Assembly (NCBI GenBank): GCA_015680685.1
Contig: MNCI01022355.1
Location: 10,302-72,301 of the forward strand
DNA: 62,000 bases
DNA from: Gnetum montanum
Taxonomy: Eukaryota > Streptophyta > Gnetopsida > Gnetales > Gnetaceae
Direction: 5' to 3'
In this document: piece by piece, positions 27,441 to 38,858 of the stretch
How the letters are laid out: every line of letters starts with the position of its first letter
Numbering within the stretch: the stretch's first letter is position 1
Translations under genes and position numbers: made by a program
Notes under the pieces: generated by a model
Told to the model about the DNA's origin: nothing
Databases searched by the model: none
What the model saw: the letters and a program-made list of their open reading frames with translations, nothing else

Positions 27441-27832
27441 ACTGGCAAACCTTAAGCTTTCTATCACACTTTGCATTTATCTTGATTGTTCACATTTCAT
27501 TGCTACTTTGCAAATTTTCACTATGCATAGTTACTATGAACATGTGCCTTTTCATTTTGTTTTGGCAGGTTGGACGAGGATAGAAATCCATCATGATCTC
27601 TCTTCACCTTTAGCTTTAGCAAGTCCACATGGCAAACTCAGGAGACAACTAAACCCAGAGCTAATAGACTGGGAATCATCCGCAGTTAGCATCATAGCAT
27701 CCTTAGAAGCATCCCCAGACTAGCCTGAACATCTCGTCCAAGCCCTATATTTAGAGGTCGGGGATGTAACTGAGGACCCTCTCATTGAAACACCTATGAC
27801 CACATCTAGGGGGAGGGGGGGGGGGAATAAAA

Positions 27833-28315
27833 TTGTTGAAACTTAGTTCTCTCCTAGATTCGCAGACACAAAAGGATGTAGCCAAAATTCTACAAGATAA
27901 CATTGAAGTCTTTGCATGGTCATACAATGATATGTTGGGTTTAGATCCGAGGCTGATACAACACAACATCGTCTTGGACCCATGCATGAAAGTAGTTAAG
28001 CAAAAGGCTCTTAAGGTTAAACCAGAGATCGCACTAGCCGTACAGGATCAAATCACCAAGTTATACCAATCTGGTTTCATCCGGGTAGTTGATTACTCGA
28101 AATGGGTGTCTAACATCATTGTAGTCTCTAAGAAAATTGGAGGAATATGAATCTGTATAAACTTCTGGGATTTGAACAAAGCAATGATTAAAGACAATTT
28201 TCCACTTCTGAGTATCGATCAACTCATTGACACTATGGCTGGTCATGCTCTGTTATCCTTCATGGATGGTTTCTCCGGCTATAACCAAATTTGCATTAAC
28301 CCAATGCACCTCCTA
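27833..28315 (+). pseudogene. Tat-lineage reverse transcriptase, C-terminal palm deleted
   Basis: Would copy element RNA into DNA. Frame one (27833-28150) reads FAWSYNDMLGLDPRLIQHNI, KPEIALAVQDQITKLYQSGF and WVSNIIVVSKKIGGI, the N-terminal fingers of Ty3 reverse transcriptase. After one stop it continues LNKAMIKDNFPLLSIDQLID and LSFMDGFSGYNQICINP (the first catalytic Asp box). The sequence then jumps directly into PPQRDKPFFIYLAISD, which is RNase H. The middle of the enzyme, including the YVDD box and thumb (about 200 residues), is missing. The copy therefore cannot encode an active polymerase. Confidence 0.85.
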
Positions 28316-28790
28316 GCTGTTTACCCACCACAGAGGGATAAGCCTTTCTTCATCTACCTTGCCATCTCAGACACATCTATCGCGACACTGTTATGTTAGA
28401 AACGGGATGAAGGTTCTGAGATACCAGTGTATTATCTAAGTCATGCATTAATAGTGTATGAAGAAAAATACAACGAGGTGGAGAGAAACTACCTTGCCTT
28501 AGTGTTTTCACTAAAAAAGTGGAGACACTATCTTTTTTGTAGCAAAATCAACATTATTTGCAAGAGCGACATACTCCAGGCTATAATAAACAATCTGTAT
28601 GAAAGAAGTAGGATAGCCCGGTGGAAAGCAATAACAACGGAATTCAATTTGCACTATATGAGCCAATCATGGACGAAAGGTCAAGCCATAGCAATGCAAC
28701 TTATGACCTCACCTATCGACGACCAGACGATCATAGACCCCAAATTTCCAAATGAGCATGTTAGCACTATTAATTCCATCCCATCACATC
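28316..28790 (+). pseudogene. Tat-lineage RNase H, first domain
   Basis: Degrades the RNA strand of RNA-DNA hybrids. It reads KPFFIYLAISDTSI (the catalytic Asp usually before a small residue), then PVYYLSHALIVYEEKYNEVE, LALVFSLKKWRHYLF and IICKSDILQAIINN, where family members have a conserved hydrophobic-x-T/S-D. Two open frames are joined across a stop at 28399. It runs into the linker before the second RNase H. Confidence 0.75.
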
Positions 28791-29170
28791 TCGAAGTTAC
28801 CTTGCATTTCAATGATGCCTCGACTGTGCGAGGTGGTAGTGCAACTGCTGTCATTACATTCTCCTATGGGGAAATGCATTCTTTTGCTTATAGTTTTACG
28901 TTCCCTTGTACAAACAACGTGGTAGAGTACGAGGGGCTACTCCAGGGCCTATTAGCTGCCCAGCCATTAAGCATACAACACTTGGTGATTCGTAGAAATT
29001 CATAACTAGTTATGAATCAAATCACCAAGGTCTATGCCTACAAGGCTACACACCTGCAACCTTACTATGACCTAGAAAAAACTTTGCTCAAACAGTTTAC
29101 AACTACGGACATGCAACACGTGCCACGCAGCAAAAACACCGGAGAAGATGCCTTAGAAACCCTAGTGTTA
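28791..29170 (+). pseudogene. Second (archaeal-type) RNase H typical of Tat elements
   Basis: A second RNase H directly after the first. It reads VTLHFNDASTVRGGSATAV (Asp box), FPCTNNVVEYEGLLQGLLAA (Glu box), LVIRRNS followed by a stop and LVMNQI, then AYKATHLQPYYDLEKTLLKQ and HVPRSKNTGEDALETL (final Asp). In related elements the third box reads GDS.LV; here the Asp is replaced by Asn and a stop follows. The presence of this extra domain is the main reason for placing the element in the Tat lineage. Confidence 0.8.
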
Positions 29171-29399
29171 AATATTCCATCACACTTGTTTGTAAGTTTT
29201 CCAACTTCAATTATTGAGTGTATGGAGCCTATCAGTCAGGTGGAACACGTAGCCTCTATTAGTGCTGCAGATATCCAAGAGTGGTACTCCAACATTAAAG
29301 CCTACCTACAACATGGTGAGCCTCCAAGTAGATTGACATCTACCCAGAGAGATGCGATTCGTAAGCGTGCTCAAAAATATGTGCCCATGGGAGACAACG

Positions 29400-30520
29400 C
29401 CCTATGCAAACACTCCTATGACAAAATATTGCTGGCATGCGTAAATGAGAAGCAAGCATAGAAGGTAATTAATGAAGTACACGAAGGACTATGTGGTGGA
29501 CACATAGCACCTAGGGCTATGACCATAAAAATCATATGTCTAGGGTATTACAGGCCTCACGTGGAGCATGAGTGCTTGACCAAAGTCAAGACGTGTTATA
29601 CGTGCCAATGCTACGTAAATCTCATACACGTTTCACCTACAGAGCTGCATCCAACGCAAATCATGTGGCCTTTCTAGAGATGGGGACTAGACCTCATAGG
29701 ACCTAACATGCCTAAGTTCTCCATAGGGCATAGCTTTATCATCATTGCCACTGAGTATTTTACTAAGTGGTTGGAAGCTATCCCATTGAGGAAGACTACA
29801 TCTCAGTAAGTTTGTCACTTCATCTTGGACAACATCATGACAAGGTTTGGGCTTCCCATAACTATTGTGACCAATAATGGGCCATAGTTCAGTAGTATGG
29901 AAATCCAAATATTTTGTAGCAATCTTGGCATCAGACAATCATTCTCCTCACCATATTACCTGTAGGTGAATAGATAGGCAGAGGCGACAAATAAGTCCAT
30001 CATCAACTTGCTGAAGAAAATTCTTAACAATAGCAAGAGGTGATGGCATGAGCAAATCCTCTATGTGTTGTGAGCTTACAGGATGACATGCTGGATTGCA
30101 ACAGATAAGACACCTTATAGTCTTGTTTATGGATCTGAAGCTGTGTTACCTCTTGAGTTGCAAGTACCATCACTCTACATGATCCTATCAAATGTCATGA
30201 GTGAAGCCCAGAACAATGAGTTGAGGATCATCAACCTCGACTCAATAAAGGAGGAGCATGCACAAAAACTGCGTCGCATAGAGCATTACTAGAATAAGCA
30301 ACGAAAAAAACATCATGAAAATCCACATCAAAGACTAATACAAAAGAGACCTCATTCTCAAGGCTGCCCATGATTATATGAAGAAATTCTCAACAAATTG
30401 GGAAGGTCCATACATGGTCATAAAATCCTTTGGGAATGGGACCTTCAAGCTAGCAAACATGGATGACAATGAGTTTACAAATCTGGTGAATCACTTGTAC
30501 CTCAAGTCATACTACATTTG
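29400..30520 (+). pseudogene. Tat-lineage integrase
   Basis: Inserts the DNA copy into the genome. It has the zinc-binding block (VHEGLCGGHIAPRAM, then CYTCQCYV), the catalytic core (WGLDLIGP..., YFTKWLEAIPL, TNNGP then FSS, corresponding to the D,D positions), the segment LINLLKKIL and YSLVYGSEAVLPLE near the end of the core, and a C-terminal GPY/F-like region (KLGRSIHGHKIL). At least five stops and frameshifts interrupt it (for example near 29461, 29676, 29808 and 29886). Minisatellite 3 follows immediately. Confidence 0.8.
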
Positions 30521-30540
30521 ATGCATGAAGCAGATAAGTG

Positions 30541-30955
30541 AACGTCCACTAAAACGTAAAATTGGCAAACGTAAGCGAACATCTGCTAAGACGTAAAACT
30601 TGCAAAGGCAAACGATTGTCCGCTATGATGTAAAACTGGCAAACAATCGTCCACTACGATGTAAAACTAGCAAATGACCATCCACTATGAAGTAAAACTA
30701 ACAAAGCTCATTCACTATGATATAAAACTTGTAAAGATCATTCACTATGACATAAAACTGGCACAGACAGTCCTCCATGACTATAAATTGGCATAGATGA
30801 TCTACTAGGACCTTAAACTAGCACAGTGACCATTCACTATGACATTAAACTAGCACATACGGTCTGCTAAGACCTTAAGCCAGCACAATGGTCTATTGGA
30901 ACCTTAAACCAGCACATCATGGTCTACCAGGACCTTAAACTGGGTTCGTGGCACA
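30541..30955 (+). repeat. Minisatellite 3, period about 30 bp
   Basis: About thirteen units with the pattern CCACTATGANNTAAAACTAGCAAANNNCCAT, degenerating to GACCTTAAACTAGCAC towards the end. The later units carry the same GACCTTAAACTAGCA core as minisatellite 2. Tandem arrays between integrase and 3' LTR are known in Tat/Ogre elements. Confidence 0.85.
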
Positions 30956-30969
30956 TCCCCAGCATGCAT

Positions 30970-31740
30970 CTACACTAGTACATAATAAGCGAGCATGCAC
31001 AGTACCAACACGGGGTGGGACATTGCAGTTCTAGAATGCAGTTCACAATGCCATGGAAACACCCTGTGGAACATATGTAACACCATTGCTCCTGGCATCT
31101 TGCTAATCCTCTGGAGATGTCGTATGAAATCATGATGACCCTCTAGACCTACTACTGCCATGGCTCATCGCCTTGGTAGTAGCTTTCCTAGTCAGCACTT
31201 GTTGTTGGAGTTCTAGCAGTATTGTGGCCCAGCCACAGTATTGTTAACCTCCAGCCCTTACCAACATCCAAGGGTAGTCAATCTCATGGTTGAACTGAGA
31301 ATGCTTGCCTTCGATAGGGATTCTTGAGCATCCACATTCATAGTAACTCCCAACCTCCTCGACGCTAGCTCCTCCACGCTGATGCTACCAAGGTCACTGT
31401 TGGCCTTCCTAGTTTGGACATTGCATGCCTTAGCAACAACATTAGCTGCTCCAACAAAGTCCACAGCAAGACCTTTGCCTTCATTTTGCATCATGGTTAT
31501 TTCTTCTAGTTTGCTCTCTGTTGTGTTTGTAGGGTGCGTACTAGAGGGGCGTTGGTCGGAGATGCATTTTTCCATGATAATAGATGCTACAACATTACAA
31601 GATGGTTTTCTTGATTAGCTCAGCTACTTCACAGTGCACATCCTGTCCTATCCCTTAAACCCCTTTACCTTACTCCTTGTACCCTCAATTCCACTCTCTC
31701 CCCTCTTTTACAAGCTTTTCCCAATGGCTGTCAAGCCCTT
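30970..31740 (-). pseudogene. Second antisense reading region before the Tat 3' LTR
   Basis: Minus-strand stretches without recognisable domains: 31740-31685 (MDFAVGQMEGLDSHWEKLVK), 31575-31258 (a 105-residue frame with EESKLEEI-like acidic/polar composition, LGSISVEELASRRLG) and 31161-30970. They are in different frames, so either introns or frameshifts separate them. A TATA-like box lies upstream at 31805-31798. Coding status is uncertain: it may be a second antisense unit of the element or chance open frames. Confidence 0.35.
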
Positions 31741-31797
31741 CCATTTGCCCAACCGCAAAGTCCATGATGGGCGTAACACAGCTCGCTGCATGGGAAG

Positions 31798-31805
31798 CAT
31801 TTATA
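31798..31805 (-). promoter_or_regulatory. TATA-like box before the second antisense region
   Basis: TATAAATG on the minus strand in the context GCCTATAAATGCTTCCC, about 65 bp upstream of an ATG at 31740. Placement resembles that of the TATA box of the larger antisense gene. One base differs from the LTR boxes. Confidence 0.3.
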
Positions 31806-32293
31806 GGCAGGTTAAAGCCCCATGTGGATGTAACAAAACTCATCCTGGGAAAGAAACACCTATCTTGCAACAAGGTTGTTTGCAAATGTAAATGGAAAAA
31901 TAGCAAAAGGAAAAAGTGTAAGCGAGAAAAAGCTCACACACACACATACACAAGGAACATGCATAAAAAAATGGCATGTAAGATATTTCACAATCACCCT
32001 CTCTAAGCATTTCGACGAGAGGTCAAAGGTTATCAAAAGCAAAGATGACCATGCAAACAACTCCCTCATAAGCACTCTGATGAGGGATTTTTCTAAGTTT
32101 CATCTTTACCATTTTCCTGGACCTCCCTCCTCTTAGCTTAGCACTTCCCTCTCCCTCACATAACCAATACAACACTCTCAAGAATATCTGAGCGATATCT
32201 TGATGATCATCGAAGAGCGATGTTAGCGTTTTGTCTTTCGTGATGTTTCATATTTTTTGTCGGCGTCTCTCGGGTCCATCCTCCAGACGTCGA

Positions 32294-32307
32294 TAAAGAG
32301 GGGCCAA
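32294..32307 (+). promoter_or_regulatory. Polypurine tract of the Tat element
   Basis: TAAAGAGGGGCCAA immediately before the TGAAACA start of the 3' LTR. This is the expected position and composition of the plus-strand primer. Confidence 0.7.
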
Positions 32308-34112
32308 TGAAACAACCTAAATTTTCAAGGCATTCTTACTTTACTAGGTCCTTGGAATTTAGGCAGCGTCATGGCAGTTTGGCAGAAAACAGATGCTTTG
32401 AGTTTAAATTGTCCAATTTGACAAATTTTCTACTTCCAGTGTTGACAGGCCCAATGGACTCTTCGGCTTGCCCACCTGGGTAGTTCATCCAGCTGACAGT
32501 CTACTTAGAAGCGATGCATGGGGTTGTCGGCGGTGCTCAGGTTGTGCAAAACAGTTTGGCAAGTTTTCTAGTCAAGAAGTTTGCTATGCTATGCTACGCT
32601 ATGTAGTGTAGCAGGCCTCAGAAGACAGTTGCAAGACGAAGTGTTACGCTATGCTACGCTATGCATCGTAGCATAGCATACCAAAAGCAAGGCAAAAAGG
32701 CCTAGCTTACTTAGTGATTTCAATTGCACTGAGCAAGCACTTCTGGCCTTCAAAAATAGTTGCTTTGCTTAACTTCAAGTGCTTCGGCAAAGCTCCTCTT
32801 ACTAGAAAAGTAGTAGATCAAGCAAAAAGTAGGCTACATCATAGCAATGGTATAAGAAAAATAGAAGGTGTCTCAGAATGTAGAATCAGCAAGTTCGCAA
32901 ACTTCAACGTTGCAAAGAGAAAATTTTGCAAATTATCAACATGATCTTTAGACAAACGTTTGCAATGCAAATCACAATTAAGGCTAGTTGCTACGCTATG
33001 CTATGCTACGCATAGTGTAGCAAACATGTAGAGCTAGCTAAAACACTTCAAAGGCTTCCAGCACTTGCAATTAACTCCACAATAGATTTCTTCATCAAAC
33101 TGGTGGCTACGCTATGCTATGCTACACAGTGTAGCAAGCAGCTATGCTATGCTCCACAATGTAACACAACATAGCAAATAGCTATGCTACGCTAACATGG
33201 CTACGCTCCACAGTGTAGCACAACATAGCAGGTGGCTATGCTACATTGGTTTGCTTCACTCGTTATCTGCATTGATGACACACCTAATCCCAACGTCTCC
33301 AGTTCTGACAACATAATTGCAGCGTGGCAGGCTCTTCAATCAATCAGCTTTGCATGTCCATGCAACATGGACATCTCAACATCTTGTGGGTTTAGGGCAC
33401 GTGGTGTCCAAATCGCAGTTTTCATGTGTTCCTAGCCCTATAAATACCTCGACGAGCAACACTCAAAGGGTTGGTAATTTTGAGCAGCTTTGAGCATTGT
33501 TGGCAAATTTAAGGGTTGGCAAATTGGCAATTCAAAGAGCAAAGGAAAAATCAGTTGGAAATTCCAAGCATTGTTGGCATTTGTTGTTCGCAAATCAATT
33601 AAAAAACCTATTAGCAAGATAGTAGGCATTACCATTTTGCATCATGTTAGCTCTTTTCCATTTCCTTTGTAGCATTTTGCATTGTTAGCTCATGAATCCA
33701 TGTTCAAGCATACAATTGGCTCACTTTGAACGTATTTGGTTACTTTCAGGATCTTTGTGCTTCCCAGCATCGTGCAACTGATTGTATCCACTCTAGCAGA
33801 GTAAATTCGTAGTCTTGAAGCAGTGAATTTCTTAACTCTAGTTTACTTTCTTCTTCTATTTATCATTGCATTTTACATCATTTTCGTTCCTCACATATAA
33901 TAATTGATATTTTATGCTGTAAACATTGTTTTCGAGTTACACATTTGCAAAAGTTTTAGTGACACCAATTAAGTCCTTGTCTGATCGACCAGACCAATCA
34001 AGGCACCCTGTTTCCATTTTATCCAGCATGGCCCTCGTGCGGATCCGAGGTTAAGACTGTCCAATCGACGACCTCTCGGTGTTTCCAGCCATTGACATTT
34101 TTGGTTGCTATA
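32308..34112 (+). repeat. Tat 3' LTR
   Basis: 1805 bp, TGAAACA to TTGCTATA, collinear with the split 5' LTR. It contains GCTAY pentamer hairpins at about 32582-32680, 32988-33020 and 33105-33240, a TATA box at 33439-33446, and the direct flank TTGAC. Differences from the 5' LTR are plentiful, so the insertion is not recent. Confidence 0.9.
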
Positions 34113-34117
34113 TTGAC

Positions 34118-34815
34118 GAATTGACTATTAAAGAGAAAAGAAAAAACTTAATTCAAAATTAGTAGCAACTTGAACATTAGCATCAGTGAACAAGGTACAC
34201 ACAAGTTGAATAAAATAGTTACCAAATCCTAGTTTATAAAGACAAGAAATAATGAAATTCCATTCAATCCTATCATAAGCTTTGGCATAATCTAACTTAA
34301 TAAAAGTAATGTTTTAGTTAGTATCAGAAGCCCATTGCATTCCCTCCCAAGTTGTAATAACACTATTTAAGATATTTTTACCTTTAACAAAACTACTTAG
34401 CTAAGGTATGAGATATCTTCAATAAAGTTCTAAATTCGGCAACTTATGCATGTAACTAAAATTTTATAAGTATTGTTTAGAAAAGTAATAGGCCTTCAAT
34501 TACCAATATGTTAATGATATTGATTCCTAGGAAGAAGATGAATCACACTTTTATTAATATTTTTACCAAGAGAAACGTTTTAATGGCTTTTTGGAAAACA
34601 TGAAAGAAATAATCTCCAATGATGTCCTAATGCTTTTTAAAAAATTCAATAGGAAAATGATCAAGACTTGGAACTTTAACATTTACTAAACTAAAGGCTA
34701 CTACTTTATTTTTCTCCACTATAATTTTTGCTTCAAGGATACTTCTTCTATAAGATGAGAAATATGCATATTAGAGGCCTAGAAGGATTCTTTACTAAAA
34801 CTTTTAGAAGAAAAA
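34118..34815 (-). pseudogene. L1-like LINE reverse transcriptase, 5' half
   Basis: The minus strand reads VVAFSLVNVKVPSLDHFPIEFFKKH, then ISHT, LSSFVKGKNILNSVITTWEG and FIKLDYAKAYDRIEWNFI, LYKLGFGNYF. These are motifs of plant L1-type reverse transcriptase (P.DHFP.EFFK; S.F..GR.I.D.I....E; LD..KAYD..EW.FL). Stops occur every 30-60 codons. The 5' end is truncated at about 34815 against copy 2 of the direct repeat. The sequence resumes at 11707. Confidence 0.85.
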
Positions 34816-34825
34816 ATTAGATAAT

Positions 34826-36129
34826 CTTGTATGATTAAAAATGTCTTGCAAAGAACTAATATGTAAGACATTCAATTAGCTTATACAAATTTTATTTTGT
34901 TGGACTTGCTAGCTTTCTAATTTTAGGATTGCTTTTAGGTATGGAAAATATAAAAAATCTTTATTGTTTTGTATTTTCTAGTTTCTTCTTTTGGTACAGG
35001 AAATACGAATTGGGTCATTACATGCTTTAATGGTGTAAGTAGTTTTCAAATTATTTTTAAATTTATTAGCCTTGAAAAATAATTAACATTCTCAAAAATT
35101 ATAATTTGATATCTTACAAACATTCATGTATCCTAATTTAATCCTATTTAAAATTGAAATACCCTAGGATAGAATTTTTGAATATGTCCTAAGCATCCAA
35201 CTTCTAAATATTTTTGCTACAAATAAATTAATTAATAGCAAATCCAATATATCTGTAAAATCCTATAATTTATTTAATTTTAAAATTACATTAAAAAGTA
35301 AATATTAAAATGTACCATGCATCGTTGAAAGGTACGGCAAATTCTGCTTTGAAAGAAAAAACAAGGATAATTCTGCGGTGAATCCTGGTTTTAAAAAATT
35401 AAATACTAAAAATATTCCCGGTATAAAAAAATGGAAGTACTACTTGTTAACTTGGATTAATTCTCACAATCTACGCTTACTACAACCCTTTTTAAGAATT
35501 CAAGGTTATACCTATCCGAGACGTGAACAAAAACTTGTACATGTTGGTAACAACAGACAACTTTATAAATAATGTTGGTAACACCTATCTGAACAGAAAC
35601 TTGGACAGCAAATAATGTCGCTGTGGATAACGGATAATGACAAGGAATTCTGGTAGGACAAAAGCAGATATGGATAACGGATATTTATGAGATAACGGAT
35701 ATTCAATATAAAAGGGACAAAAAAATAAAGGAAAAGCTTAAAACGTCGATGATATTATCGGGTGGCGTCGCTGCTGTCAATACTACGCGTTAAATTTGGC
35801 CGGTTTTTTCACGCCACTGTCGACCCACAAAAATGCATTAATTTCATCTATTTTCAATCTCCCTACATTCCTAAGTAGTCATAGCAGGATATTCCAATGT
35901 AGATTATTGGATTTATCATGGAACCCAAGAAGCGTGAACAAGTGAAACCCTATGGATTTATCAGATTAGGTTGAAAATTCCATTTACAGAGTTTTTTTCA
36001 TTTATAACTCAATTTCAGAATAACTAGTATGAAAATAGGTACCGTGTTAAACAGTTGAATGCGTGGTTTTTTATATGCATTTTATCATTATGAGACATCC
36101 AAATTGAGGGGTTGCAGGAAGACAAGTCA
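34826..36129. repeat. Copy 2 of the 1.8-kb direct repeat, left part
   Basis: Homologous to 8256-9788. Shorter than copy 1 in the GACGTGAAC array (35510-35640). It ends GACAAGTCA where the Copia element is inserted and continues at 43862. No coding sequence. Confidence 0.85.
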
Positions 36130-36455
36130 TGTTAGAAACAATCAAGCCTTTAACAAGAACAAGAAAAAATAGGCACACATAACACAGAATTTTTGTGGTT
36201 CAGCAAGATTGTCAGCTCATTCATTGGCGTGCAAGAGTTTCATTATATATTTTGCAGATTATATTTACAAGAGAGTTTTGGAATGTTAATTAATTATGCA
36301 TCAAGAAATTGTCCATAACTGAAATAGCCGACCCTTCAACTTCTGTAATTGCTGACCCTTCAGCTTCTATAATGGTTGACCATTCATCTTCTAGTATAAT
36401 GTAATGGCAGAAAATTAAAAATAGAATTTGGATCAATCGTCACATGACTCCAACA
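36130..36455 (-). repeat. Copia 3' LTR
   Basis: 326 bp; on the minus strand it starts TGTTGGAGTCATGTGACG and ends GATTGTTTCTAACA. It contains about four imperfect 25-bp units with GAAGTTGAAGGGT. The adjacent polypurine tract on the minus strand is CAAAGTGGAAGAT (36456-36468). Confidence 0.9.
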
Positions 36456-36468
36456 ATCTTCCACTTTG
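36456..36468 (-). promoter_or_regulatory. Copia polypurine tract
   Basis: CAAAGTGGAAGAT on the minus strand, immediately upstream of the 3' LTR start TGTTGG. A classic Copia polypurine tract, only lightly altered. Confidence 0.75.
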
Positions 36469-36639
36469 AGACTGATCTAAGAAAAAAAAACTTTTGCAAC
36501 TTTGCTTCTCTCATGTACACCATCAACTCCTAGTGAAGTGTCTCCTCGCCACTAACTATAGAGGCTTGCTAAGCCTTAGCTTAGTAGTGGTGATCACCTT
36601 GGTCAACATGTCTATTGTGGTTCTTTGACCTAGGAATCT

Positions 36640-37290
36640 TTCCCAATAGCAATGTCCCATCATCTATCAACCCACGAATATGATAATACCTCAACTAAAT
36701 GTGTTTAGATCTGGAATGAAAAATTGGATCTCTAGCCAAATGTATGGCACTCTAACTATCACTGAAAAACTTGATGTTGTCCCTAGTCTTACCTAACTCT
36801 CTTAGAAGACCCTTCAACCAAATTTTCTCTTTCCTAGATATAGCCATATATTGTGCTTCTATGGTTGAGAGAGCAATGCTCTTTGAGAAGACCCTTCAAC
36901 CAAATTATCTCTTTCCTAGATATAGCCATATATTCTACTTCTGTGGTTAAGAGAGCAATGCTCTTCTAAAGTCAAGACATCCAACTTACAACAGTACTAC
37001 CCACAGTGAAAATATAACAAGTGATGCTTTTCCTGCTATCAAAATCACCTCCCAAATCTACATTAGAAAAACTCTATAGAGTAATGCTACTTCTTTTAAA
37101 ACAAAGAGTTATACTTGAAGTTCCTTTTAGATAGCTCAAGAGCCACTTTATAGTTTCCCAATGCTTCCTTTGTGGATCAAACATGAACCTACTAAAAAAT
37201 CCCACTGCATGTGGTATGTCAAGTCTATTATAGATTATTGTATATATCAAATTTCCAAATAAAAGGGAGAGAAAACAACATCCCTTCAAC
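36640..37290 (-). pseudogene. Copia RNase H and end of reverse transcriptase
   Basis: Frame 37289-37074 reads IIYNRLDIPHAVGFFSRFM, HWETIKWLLSYLKGTSSI, the connection between reverse transcriptase and RNase H. The following region, with shifts, reads KSITCYIFTVGSTVVSW, KSIALSTTEVEYMAI (Glu box), IKFFSDSESAIHLARDP (Asp box) and HIRGLID. A direct duplication of about 84 bp (36807-36966, CCTTCAACCAAATT to GAGCAATGCTCTT) lies inside the RNase H coding region and destroys it. Confidence 0.75.
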
Positions 37291-37480
37291 TTCTAACCTT
37301 TCAACTTTCCTAATAGCCAACTTTTCAACTTATGTAACAACTAGCACTTCAACTTCTTTAATGATCAATTCTTCAGCTTCTATAATAGCTAACCCTTCAA
37401 CTTTCAAACCTTTAACTTCCAAGGAATGGCTAACCCTTCAACTTCTAGGGAATGGCCATTCAACTTCCAAGGAATGGAAA
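37291..37480 (-). repeat. LTR-like repeat replacing the Copia reverse transcriptase core
   Basis: About eight imperfect units with CCTTCAACTTC or its variants (plus strand), the same word family as the tandem units of the Copia LTR. They occupy the place where the catalytic half of reverse transcriptase should be: flanks are the fingers (37750-37535) and the connection (37289). Confidence 0.6.
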
Positions 37481-37534
37481 TAACCAAAAAATAGAATTCA
37501 GGTCACCATGCAAGAAAGAAGTTTTGACACCTAA

Positions 37535-37750
37535 CTACTCTAGATGCAAATCATTAGTAGCCATAATAATTAGCACTAATCTAATGGTAGTCAACTTTGC
37601 TACAAGAAAAAAAATATCTATGTAGTTAATTCCTCTTTTCTGTTGGAAACCCTTAACTACTAACGTTGCCTTGTATATTTTACTACCATAATGTTTTTCC
37701 TTGACCATGTACATCCACTTATTCTGCAATGCCCTCTTTCCTTCTAACAA
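37535..37750 (-). pseudogene. Copia reverse transcriptase fingers fragment
   Basis: Reads KRALQNKWMYMVKEKHYGS, YKATLVVKGFQQKRGINYI and VAKLTTIRLVLIIMATNDLH, which are the conserved Copia segments (W.fKvK...G.i.ryKArLVakGf.Q..GiDy.etFaPV.k..tiR.lla.Aa). It is cut off before the LDVKTAFL segment, so the catalytic aspartates are not present. Confidence 0.85.
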
Positions 37751-38340
37751 CTTAGTTAGTGTCTATGTCATATTCTTCTAGTGTGACTTCATCTTATCGC
37801 TCATAGCTAACTCCCACTTAACATGGTTTGTCACCTACATTGTTTCATTAAAACATTTTGGTTCCCCAACATTAGTCAAAAGTAAATAATGTAACAAGAG
37901 AGAGTACCTATCTCTGGGCTTGGTGTTCTAGTAGATCTTCTTAACTAAGGCTTTGGTGTAATTGTTTTTGACTCAACTTCAGCTTCATCTTTAGCTATCC
38001 TATTTCTAGGATTTTCTTGAATCCTTTTAGATACATCCCTCTCAGATATCTCTTCCAATTCAACGTTCTCACTTTCCTTTTCCTACTTCCCTACATTGTT
38101 AGATTCTAATTCAGACATGTCCTTGTACACCACATGTTCATTAAAAGTGACATCCCTATGCCTTATAATTTTTCTATATTGATCATTCCAAAAATGATAA
38201 CCAAAATCATTAGAACCATAGCAAATAAAATAATATTTCTTAGCTTTAGAGTCAAGTTTATCTCAAACATCAGAACCTAAGTGCACATATGATACACAAC
38301 TAAAAACTTTTAAATGTGAGAAGTTTAATGCCTTTCCTGA

Positions 38341-38720
38341 TCATTTCTCCTCAGGTATCTTAAAGTCCAACAAAATTGAAGGTCTTTGATTTATGAGATA
38401 GGCTACTGTGTTGACTGCATCTATCCAAAACATCTTTGGTAGTCTAGAAGATATCCTCATGCTTCTAGCTTTATCATTCAAGGTCTTGTTCATTCTCTCA
38501 GCAACACCATTTTGCCCCCATGTTCCAAGAGTCATCTTAATCATTCTAATCCCATTCTTAAAACAAAAATCCTTAAATACTAGACTATCGTACTCCCTTC
38601 CATTATCGAACCTCAAACACTTAACTTTCAAACTAGTTTGGTTATTCACTTCTATGTTCCACCTTTTAAATGTAGAAAACACATCTGATTTATTTTTAGG
38701 AAAATAAACCTATACGTTTC
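38341..38720 (-). pseudogene. Copia integrase core
   Basis: Reads FSTFKRWNIEVNNQTSLKVK, LRFDNGREYDSLVFKDFC, GIRMIKMTLGTWGQNGVAER, the second catalytic Asp in the DNG and the Glu in AERMN of the D,D-35-E integrase. The first Asp block upstream (38720-38850) is out of frame. The open frame of 113 residues ends in KIPEEK. Confidence 0.8.
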
Positions 38721-38858
38721 TAGTGGAATCATTAATGAATGTGACATAATAGCATGAGCCACCAAGGGAATTCATTGGGGCTGGTCCCCAGACATCTATA
38801 TGTACTTTCCAATTTCTCAGTCCTTGATGTTCTTCCAACTTTTGAAAAACTAACTCTT

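Larger units (their letters stand above)
11708..34117 (+). mobile_element. Complete, decayed Tat-lineage Ty3/Gypsy retrotransposon with target-site duplications
   Basis: TTGAC at 11708-11712 and 34113-34117 flanks an element starting TGAAACA. The 5' LTR is 11713-about 12235 plus 15710-17011 and the 3' LTR is 32308-34112 (1.8 kb each). Internal order is leader, gag, protease, minisatellite 1, antisense gene, minisatellite 2, reverse transcriptase, RNase H, second RNase H, integrase, minisatellite 3, small antisense region, polypurine tract. A second RNase H after the first and a gag with a CDYH...GH...C knuckle are marks of the Tat group (Ogre/Retand/RIRE2 relatives). All sense frames carry stops. 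The span is 22.4 kb, of which about 3.5 kb is a nested insertion in the 5' LTR. Confidence 0.85.

Noticed and set aside
31876-32136. Lysine-rich open frames and CA-rich stretch near 31870-32140
   Set aside because: Low-complexity sequence between the antisense region and the polypurine tract; no domain, and frames differ on each strand without conservation evidence.
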